Shown piece after piece: positions 5,275 through 5,299 of a stretch of DNA of 5,299 bases (position 1 is its first letter; each line of letters opens with the position of its first letter). The notes under the pieces are model-generated. The model saw nothing but the letters and a program-made list of their open reading frames with translations. It was not told the origin of the DNA and made no database searches. Source of the stretch: Candidatus Sumerlaeota bacterium (GTDB lineage: Bacteria; UBP6; UBA1177). The stretch spans positions 1-5,299 of the forward strand of contig SLGQ01000242.1 in NCBI GenBank assembly GCA_007136595.1. Direction: 5' to 3'. Both the position numbers and the translations under genes were made by a program.

Positions 5275-5299
5275 AGTCCGCGCTTAGATTTCAAGTACC
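5275..5299 (+). other. Open continuation after the primase TAG, cut by window end
   Basis: The 25 bases after the TAG contain no ATG, no ribosome binding site and no terminator-like hairpin. In the primase frame they read SPRLDFKY without a stop. They could be the start of an intergenic gap, or more primase coding sequence if the TAG is read through or is an error. Confidence 0.4.

Noticed and set aside
1..5299. tRNA genes, CRISPR repeats, insertion sequences and attachment sites
   Set aside because: No cloverleaf-like segment, regularly spaced repeat-spacer pattern, transposase or terminal inverted repeat was seen, and there is no gap over about 80 bases between genes to hold them.

Overview
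The window reads as a stretch of a tailed-phage or prophage genome of about 40% GC. All eight genes are on the + strand, almost end to end (gaps of 10 to 21 bases, or overlaps of 1 to 32). Most have strong AGGAGG-type ribosome binding sites, and most of the products are typical of phage DNA metabolism. The strong Shine-Dalgarno sites favour a host that uses them heavily, such as a Firmicute-like bacterium, over Bacteroidota. The host cannot be named from this sequence, and no capsid, tail, lysis or integrase gene is visible.

Bases 1-2637 hold a three-gene AAA+/VWA module: the C-terminal part of a MoxR-type AAA+ ATPase (cut by the window edge), a 279-residue partner of unknown function, and a 389-residue protein that joins an HExxH metallopeptidase-like domain to a von Willebrand A (MIDAS) domain. 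MoxR ATPases next to VWA proteins are a known pairing thought to remodel or mature protein complexes. The phage version with a middle partner and a putative protease is poorly understood, and it is the best candidate here for an undescribed system.

Bases 2659-4606 hold two small proteins (49 residues, and an 85-residue likely coiled coil), then a RecA-like ATPase of the AAA_24/Sak4 type, then a protein with an acidic SDIPY tail that looks like the matching single-strand DNA-binding protein. These genes overlap and are probably translationally coupled. An intrinsic terminator follows at about 4623-4661.

Bases 4684-5274 encode an archaeo-eukaryotic-type primase (AEP) catalytic domain, with DxD and SGxGxH motifs, that ends at a TAG codon. 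The frame stays open past the TAG to the window edge and reads like more primase sequence, so this stop deserves a check. Taken together, the right half looks like a replication/recombination set: primase, strand-annealing or recombinase ATPase, and SSB. The left half is an adjoining chaperone/protease-like module of unknown purpose.

No tRNA, rRNA, CRISPR array, insertion sequence or attachment site was seen. An 8-base word, CGAGCTTG, occurs nine times on the two strands, far above chance, and in several reading frames.
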